Assembly: GCA_946122785.1 (NCBI GenBank)
Contig: CAMGYJ010000005.1
Span: forward strand, 36,880,002-36,944,001
Reading direction: 5' to 3'
DNA length: 64,000 nt
From: Linum tenue
Taxonomy: Eukaryota; Streptophyta; Magnoliopsida; Malpighiales; Linaceae
Numbering within the stretch: the first letter of the stretch is position 1; each line of letters opens with the position of its first letter. Position numbers and translations under genes: made by a program. The notes beneath the pieces are model-generated. The model was given only the letters and a program-made list of their open reading frames with translations, did no database searches and had not been told where the DNA came from. Of the stretch, positions 58,034-64,000 are shown piece by piece.

Positions 58034-58470
58034 TGTCACATGTGGCCGATGACATGGCGCCAACAAGGTGACAACAAGGCTGCACATGTGTCATGCATGG
58101 AAGACTAGTAGCATAGAGATGCTCCTAGGATTCTCCACCTTAATAGAGAGCTTAATGGTGCACTTATTAGCTACATTATGGTAGTATTTATAGAGTGCAT
58201 AATGGGGGGACTTAATGGGTGTATTGATGTAGTAGAGGGACATTATGAGGGGCATTGATGCCTTGTATGAGGAGAGGCCTATATAAGGAGCCATCTCCCT
58301 CACTTGTAACTCATTCCATCATTTTTGAGAGTAATACACACTAGAGAGTTCTCCCAATCCTTTGTCTTGAGTTCTTGTTCTTTGCTTTCAAGTGAGTTGA
58401 GAGAAAGGCTGCCTAGCGCTCTAACGGAATTGAGAGCTAGGGCCGCACGATCGAGAGTAAGGTCGTGACA
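58034..58470 (+). repeat. 5' LTR of chromovirus
   Basis: 437 bp. cctatataagg at 58269-58279 is a strong TATA box; tcacttgtaactcattcc downstream is a likely start region. Confidence 0.95.
58268..58280 (+). promoter_or_regulatory. LTR TATA box
   Basis: gcctatataagga inside the 5' LTR, about 280 bp before the first gag codon. The same sequence recurs in the 3' LTR near 63413. Confidence 0.65.
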
Positions 58471-58472
58471 AG

Positions 58473-58485
58473 TGGTATCAGAGCC
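58473..58485 (+). other. Primer-binding site of chromovirus
   Basis: tggtatcagagcc, two bases after the 5' LTR, perfectly matching the initiator Met-tRNA type. Confidence 0.93.
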
Positions 58486-58550
58486 TGGTTCGGCTTTGTG
58501 CAAGCAAAGTTGAACCTAGAGCCAGAAGGAAAGGAAGAACCTCACCAAAA

Positions 58551-61500
58551 ATGTCGGGATCAGACAGCGGCGTTACCGCCGACGAGAAGCGCGGAAGGGA
58601 TTCAACCAAGCATCCCAAGCCAAAGGGTGACAAGTCGAGCACTCGTGATCCTATGGCGGCGCTAGAGAGGCGAGTTTCTCGAGTGGAAGTGAAGTTGGCG
58701 GAAGACATCACTGCCATCGAGGACTTGGGAGGTAACTTCGCCCAAGTCCAAGGCGATGTTCAAGGAATGGCTGGGCGGTTGACAAGCTTGGAGATCAACC
58801 ACGATGGGATGCGGGAAGAGCTTGTGGCCCTCATCAACAACACCATCACCGCCTCCATGAACAACGCCCTTGAAGTTGTGAAAGAGCAAGTCCAGGCTGA
58901 GCTGGTCGGCGTGAAGGAGGAGATTGCAGACCTCAAGAGTGAGGTCACTCTCGTGAAGAGAGCCATGGCTAGCGGACCAGCCCCGGTGCAATCCGTCCCA
59001 CGTGCTGATGTTCCAAGACCGAAGAACTTCGGAGGTTCAAGGAACGCGAGGGAGTTAGAGAACTTCCTTTGGAGTCTTGAGCAATACTTCAAGGCATCCG
59101 GCATCCAAGAGGATGAGGTAAAACTTCGTACCGCTCCACTATACTTGGTCGATGTTGCAATGGTTTGGTGGAGGCGACGTGAAGCGGACGTCGAAAGAGG
59201 TACTTGTGTGATGGTAACGTGGGAAGATTTCAAGAGAGAAATCAAGAGGCAGTTCTACCCGGAGAACGTGGAATTTGAAGCCCGTTCGAAGTTGAGAAGA
59301 CTCACCCAGAGGGGTGGAGTTCGAGAATACGTGAAAGAATTCTCGGAGCTGCTTCTAGAGATCCCGGACATCACAGACAAGGAGGCCATGCACGGCTTTC
59401 TTGATGGGCTGCAACCATGGGCCAAGATGGAGATGCAACGTCGAGGAGTGCAAGACCTTGCAACTGCCATGGCCACGGCGGAGTCTTTTGTCGAGTACAA
59501 AAGGCAAGAGAGCAGCGGCAAAGAGAAGAGTTCGAAGCCCAACAAGGGTGGAGAACAGCAGAAGCCTTTCAAGGAGGGCACTCGCGCTCAACAACACCAA
59601 GGTGGTTCGAGCAAAGGGGGTAAGTACGAGCCAAAACCCATGTCTTGCTTCCTTTGCGATGGACCACATCGAGTGCGAGATTGCCCAAGGAAGGCGAGAT
59701 TGGCAGCCATGGAAGCTCAAGAAGAGGAGCCCAAGGCGGCGGAGGCCAAGATTGGCTCAATCCGCAAGCTTGGCGCGGCAAAGACCGACGTCAAGGAGAG
59801 CAAGCGTGGGAGGTGCTATGTTCTGGCGCAATTCATGCAAGGCGAGTCAAAAGCCTTGGTGGATACCGGTGCCACGGACAACTTCCTTCGCATCGAGGAG
59901 GCAAACCGGCTGGGTATTGCTTACGAGAAGGGGCAAGGGAGGCTCAAGACGATCAATTCGGAGTCCATCCCAATCCATGGAGTTGCTCGCAACGTGCCAA
60001 TGAAGCTCGACGAGTGGGAAGGTCTCATCGACTTTTCCGTCGTCACCATGGACGATCACCCAGTCATCCTCGGCATCAATTTCCTCGACAAGGAGGGAGT
60101 GCTCTTGAAGCCCAACTCCAACACGATGTGCTTGGAGAAGGAGGGGGAGTTTCACACGATCCATCTCTTGCGAGAAGATGGCCCCCATAGTGCTTTATCG
60201 GCCATGCAAGTGTTGAAGGGGTTCAAGAAGAATGAACCAACCTTTCTTGTGTCCTTGAAGATGGAGGAAGAAGGAGGCTCAGCGGGAATCACAACTCCCA
60301 TCATCGAAGGCGTCCTCGAAGAGTTCGACGACGTGATGCCATCGGAGTTGCCCAAGAAGTTGCCACCAAGAAGAGAGGTGGACCACAAGATCGAGTTGGA
60401 GCCAGGAGCGAAGCCCCCTTCGCGAGCACCATACCGCATGTCGCCACCAGAGTTAGAGGAGTTGCGGAGGCAGCTCAAGGACTTGGTGGACGCAGGCTAC
60501 ATGCGGCCATCGAAGTCACCTTTTGGAGCACCAGTGCTGTTCCAAAAGAAGAAGGAAGGGTCGTTGCGCATGTGCATCGACTATAGAGCCATCAACAAGT
60601 TGACGGTGAAGAACAAGTGGCCGATTCCCAACATTGGCGATCTGTTCGACCAGCTTGGAGATGCGATGTGGTTCACCAAGCTTGATCTTCGCTCGGGCTA
60701 CTATCAAGTGCGGATAGCAGAGGGCGACGAGCCAAAGACAGCTTGTGTGACGAGGTATGGCTCTTACGAGTTTCTTGTGATGCCATTCGGTCTCACCAAC
60801 GCACCAGCCACGTTTTGCACTTTGATGAATCAAGTGTTCGAGCCATTCTTGGACCGGTTTGTCGTGGTCTACTTGGATGACATCGTCGTGTATAGCAAAA
60901 CACTCGACGAGCATGCCGAGCACCTACGCCAAGTCTTCCAAGTCCTTCGCGACAACGAGTTGTACGTCAAGAGGGAGAAGTGCACATTTGCCGCCACGGA
61001 GGTTCCATTCTTGGGGCACATCATTGGTGGAGGCAAGTTGAAGATGGATGGAGCAAAGGTGCAGGCAATCCAAGAATGGGAGCCGCCGACGAAGGTGCCA
61101 GAGTTGCGGTCATTCCTCGGCCTTGCCAACTACTATCGGAGGTTTATCAAGGGCTACTCCAACATTGCAGCACCCTTGACGGATCTTTTGAAGAAGAACA
61201 AGGCGTGGGATTGGTCGGAAAGGTGCCAAGAAGCATTCGAGGCCTTGAAGCAAGCGGTGGTGAAGGAGGCCGTGCTCGTGCTCCCCAACCCAACGTTGGC
61301 CTACGAAGTGCAGACCGATGCATCCGACTTTGCGATTGGAGGAGTGTTGATGCAAGATGGGCATCCCATTGCCTTCGAGAGTCGGAAGCTTAGCGAGACG
61401 GAGAGGCGATACACCGTTCAAGAGAAGGAGATGACGGCCGTGGTGCATTGCTTGCGCACATGGAGGCACTACTTGTTGGGGTCAAAGTTCGTAGTGAAGA

Positions 61501-63158
61501 CGGACAACGTGGCAACGAGCTACTTTCTGACGCAGAAGAAGCTCACCCCCAAGCAAGCAAGGTGGCAAGACTTTTTGGCCGAGTTCGATTTTGTCATGGA
61601 GTACAACCCAGGCAAGGCGAATTCCGTTGCCGATGCTCTTAGCCGCAAGAGTGCAGCCGCAAGCGTCAGCCAGCCCATGTTTCCTTTGAAGGAGCGGATC
61701 GTTGAAGGCCTTGGCCATGACCCCTTCGCCAAAACCGTGGCCAAGTACATCGAGCAAGGCAAGACTCGACAGTTTTGGATGAAGGATGGGCTCATCATGA
61801 CCAAGGGAGAGCGAGTGTTCGTGCCAAGGTGGGCCAACTTGAGGAAAGAGATCATGAAGGAGTGCCATGACTCCAAGTGGGCGGGCCATCCCGGCATCGA
61901 GAGAACGCAAGCGCTCATCGAAGAAGCATACTTCTGGCCGCGTATGAGAGACGACGTGGAGATGTATGTGAAGAATTGTCTTGTGTGCCAACAAGACAAG
62001 ATGGAGCAGAGAAGCCCGGCAGGCTTGCTAGAGCCCTTGCCCACACCTCAACGACCATGGGAGAGTGTAAGCATGGATTTCATCATCGGACTTCCCAAAG
62101 TCGATGGATGCGGTTGCATCATGGTTGTTGTGGACCGGTTTTCGAAGTATGGAGTGTTCGTCCCCGGCCCAAAAGACATGACGGCAGAGGATGCGGCGCG
62201 ACTATTCTTCAAGAACGTGGTCAAGTATTGAGGCGTTCCTAGCAATATCGTGAGCGACAGAGATGGGCGCTTCACGGGCAGATTTTGGCGAGAATTGTTC
62301 AAGATCATGGGCTCAGACTTGAACTTCTCGACGACATTTCATCCTCAAAGCGACGGACAGACGGAGCGGGTGAATGCCTTGTTGGAAGTGTACTTGCGCC
62401 ACTACGTAAGTGCAAACCAACGAGACTGGGTGAAGTTGATGGATACGGCACAATTCTCCTACAACTTGCACCGCAGCGAGTCGACCAACACGAGTCCATT
62501 TGAGTTGGCGACGGGGCAGCAACCTTTGACACCTACGACGGTGGCAACGGGGTATAGAGGCAACAGTCCGGCAGCCTACAAGTTCGCTAAAGGCTGGCAC
62601 GAGAAGATGGAGATGGCCAAGTCTTACTTAGCCCGCGCTAGTAAGAAGATGAAGAAATGGGCGGACAAGAAGAGGCGGCACTTGGAATTCGAAGAGGGAG
62701 ACATGGTGATGATCAAGTTCTACCCTCATCGCTTCAAGCATCTCAAGAATGTGCACAAGGGACTGCTTCGCCGCTATGAAGGGCCATTCCCCATCGTGAA
62801 GAGGATTGGCGCGGTGGCATACAAGGTTGAGTTGCCGACGCACTTGGAGATCCATCCGGTCTTTCATGTGAGCCAACTCAAGCCTTTCCACGAAGACAAG
62901 GATGATGAGCAACGAAGAGAGTCGCAACGCGCTCCAACACTCATCACCAAGACACACGACCATGAAGTTGAAGAAGTCATGGCGCGTCGTGTCATTCCTC
63001 GTCGTGGCGTACATCCAAGCTTTGTGGAGTACTTGGTCAAGTGGCGCAACCTTCCGGAAAGTGAAGCAACTTGGGAGAAAGAGCTCACGCTTTGGAAGAA
63101 CAAGGACTTGATCGAGGCATTCCATCAAGAGGACGCGACGAGGGCGTCGCGAGCATAG
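58551..63158 (+). pseudogene. Chromovirus gag-pol polyprotein with one in-frame stop
   Basis: One frame of 1536 codons from ATG at 58551. Order: coiled-coil-rich N terminus and capsid ([20 protein letters not shown] about 160); zinc knuckle C366-F-L-C...RDC; protease DTGA at 438-441; reverse transcriptase with YLDD at 774-777; RNase H with [10 protein letters not shown] (Asp923); integrase with an H-H-C-C finger (GHPGIERT...CLVC) and core acidic residue Asp1176 in SMDF. A TGA at codon 1227 (62229-62231) interrupts the integrase core. The frame then continues with SDRDGRF, HPQSDGQTERVN and a C-terminal chromodomain (FVEYLVKWRNLPESEATWE). All other catalytic motifs are intact, so the stop is the only visible lesion. 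Chromodomains direct integration to marked chromatin. Confidence 0.92.
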
Positions 63159-63169
63159 GTGGGGGAGGA
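63159..63169 (+). other. Polypurine tract of chromovirus
   Basis: gtgggggagga directly precedes the 3' LTR. Confidence 0.85.
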
Positions 63170-63606
63170 TGTCACATGTGGCCGATGACATGGCGCCAAC
63201 AAGGTGACAACAAGGCTGCACATGTGTCATGCATGGAAGACTAGTAGCATAGAGATGCTCCTAGGATTCTCCACCTTAATAGAGAGCTTAATGGTGCACT
63301 TATTAGCTACATTATGGTAGTATTTATAGAGTGCATAATGGGGGGACTTAATGGGTGTATTGATGTAGTAGAGGGACATTATGAGGGGCATTGATGCCTT
63401 GTATGAGGAGAGGCCTATATAAGGAGCCATCTCCCTCACTTGTAACTCATTCCATCATTTTTGAGAGTAATACACACTAGAGAGTTCTCCCAATCCTTTG
63501 TCTTGAGTTCTTGTTCTTTGCTTTCAAGTGAGTTGAGAGAAAGGCTGCCTAGCGCTCTAACGGAATTGAGAGCTAGGGCCGCACGATCGAGAGTAAGGTC
63601 GTGACA
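63170..63606 (+). repeat. 3' LTR of chromovirus
   Basis: 437 bp, no difference from the 5' LTR found by eye. Confidence 0.95.
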
Positions 63607-64000
63607 CCTCCATCTTAAGCACCGCCAATTCCCAAAATGCTTTCTTCTTCCCTTCATAATCTGTAAAAGATTCACGAGTGCGGAAGACATGACAACGTCG
63701 CAATACATTAATCATGATGATCTAAATATATAAACTGTAAAAAGATTAAGTAACTGGGGAGGGAGGGGAGATTAAGTAACATACTTCTGGCTGGCTCCAC
63801 CGTTACTACGAAGAAGACGAGGAAGATTAAAAATAATAGCAGAGCGTAGGAAACTAGCCGCGGCGGCGCTTTAATATTCATGGCGGCCATACTTATTTTA
63901 TTATTATATACGTGGGTATTATTCCCTCTGATCTCTCTGGATGATTATATTGCTTTTGTAAAGCAATTCTTGCGCATATATAACGGACTCATCTTCCCCG

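Larger units (their letters stand above)
58034..63606 (+). mobile_element. Young Ty3/gypsy chromovirus, nearly intact
   Basis: Two 437-bp LTRs (58034-58470 and 63170-63606) with ends TGTCAC...GTGACA look identical. The TSD is cctc (58030-58033 and 63607-63610); acctc precedes the element, and the same five bases occur at the right if the LTR's last A is counted. Gag-pol runs in one frame with one stop and ends in a chromodomain. The knuckle style C-F-L-C-x-G-P-H-R suggests the Galadriel lineage (from memory). Identical LTRs imply very recent insertion. Confidence 0.95.
57974..63890 (-). pseudogene. Small predicted secreted-peptide gene split by a retrotransposon
   Basis: Exon 1 is 63785-63890 (35 codons plus one base). 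It encodes a start with a strongly hydrophobic stretch (ALLLFLIFLVFFVVTV) ending VEPAR, a typical signal peptide. Donor gtatgt at 63784; acceptor ttttacag before 63660. Exon 2 runs 63607-63660, is interrupted by the LTR element (58034-63606), and resumes at 58033 to a TAG at 57974-57976. With the element and one 4-bp TSD copy removed, the two parts stay in one frame and give 71 residues. The C-terminal part is hydrophilic and ends HPSIPDHHGRMDHGR. Size, signal peptide and a Pro/His/Gly-rich tail suggest a processed secreted peptide. I do not recognise the family (it is not CLE, CEP, IDA or RGF by motif). The interruption falls before the tail, so this allele should not make it. Confidence 0.6.

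Overview
The window looks like gene-poor, transposon-rich nuclear DNA of a flowering plant, most likely a eudicot. It holds spliced and intronless plant genes (an NRAMP transporter, a CBL-interacting kinase, a BAHD acyltransferase) separated by nested LTR retrotransposons, LINE ends, a tRNA-derived SINE, a Cassandra-type 5S fragment and many non-autonomous hAT, Mutator-like and CACTA-like elements. I cannot name the species. All boundaries and target-site duplications (TSDs) were read by eye.

Host genes: (1) a 13-exon NRAMP1/6-type metal transporter on the minus strand (6833-11134), whose splice junctions all join in frame to a 539-residue protein; (2) an intronless CIPK5/CIPK25-like kinase on the minus strand (27199-28563); (3) an intronless malonyltransferase-type BAHD acyltransferase on the plus strand (39988-41448); (4) a two-exon gene for a 71-residue predicted secreted peptide on the minus strand (57974-63890), whose second exon is split by a young chromodomain Ty3/gypsy element. 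I see no pathway linking these genes.

Layout: 1-458 LINE 3' end; 820-3751 gag-only LTR retrotransposon with TSD; 4795-6400 CACTA-like end and RNase H-like remnant interrupted by a hAT MITE; 6833-11134 NRAMP; 12391-13519 a 45-bp tandem repeat abutting a LINE 3' end; 13779-18110 two hAT MITEs, a tail-only insertion and a Mutator-type MITE; 18636-19330 possible organelle-derived DNA; 20921-22787 a Mutator-like element with about 780-bp terminal inverted repeats around a GC-richer insert; 23074-24480 a hairpin-bounded repeat island with a 146-bp TATA-bearing tandem repeat; 24536-26793 hAT and Mutator-type MITEs; 27199-28563 CIPK; 29905-30930 hAT-like element; 31125-36689 non-autonomous Tat/Athila-like element with a SINE in one LTR; 37274-38986 a hAT element with a second hAT inside it; 39988-41448 BAHD; 41881-47154 full-length decayed copia; 49201-50132 non-coding retroposon with 17-bp TSD; 50414-55012 truncated copia with a hAT in its zinc-knuckle codons; 55021-57590 hAT, Cassandra and hAT fragments; 58034-63606 chromovirus.

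Most of the window records successive nested insertions. TSD lengths fit the assigned groups: 4-5 bp for LTR elements, 8 bp for hAT, 9 bp for Mutator-like, 13-17 bp for LINE-mobilised sequences. The youngest event appears to be the 58-63.6 kb chromovirus, whose two 437-bp LTRs look identical and whose polyprotein carries one in-frame stop.
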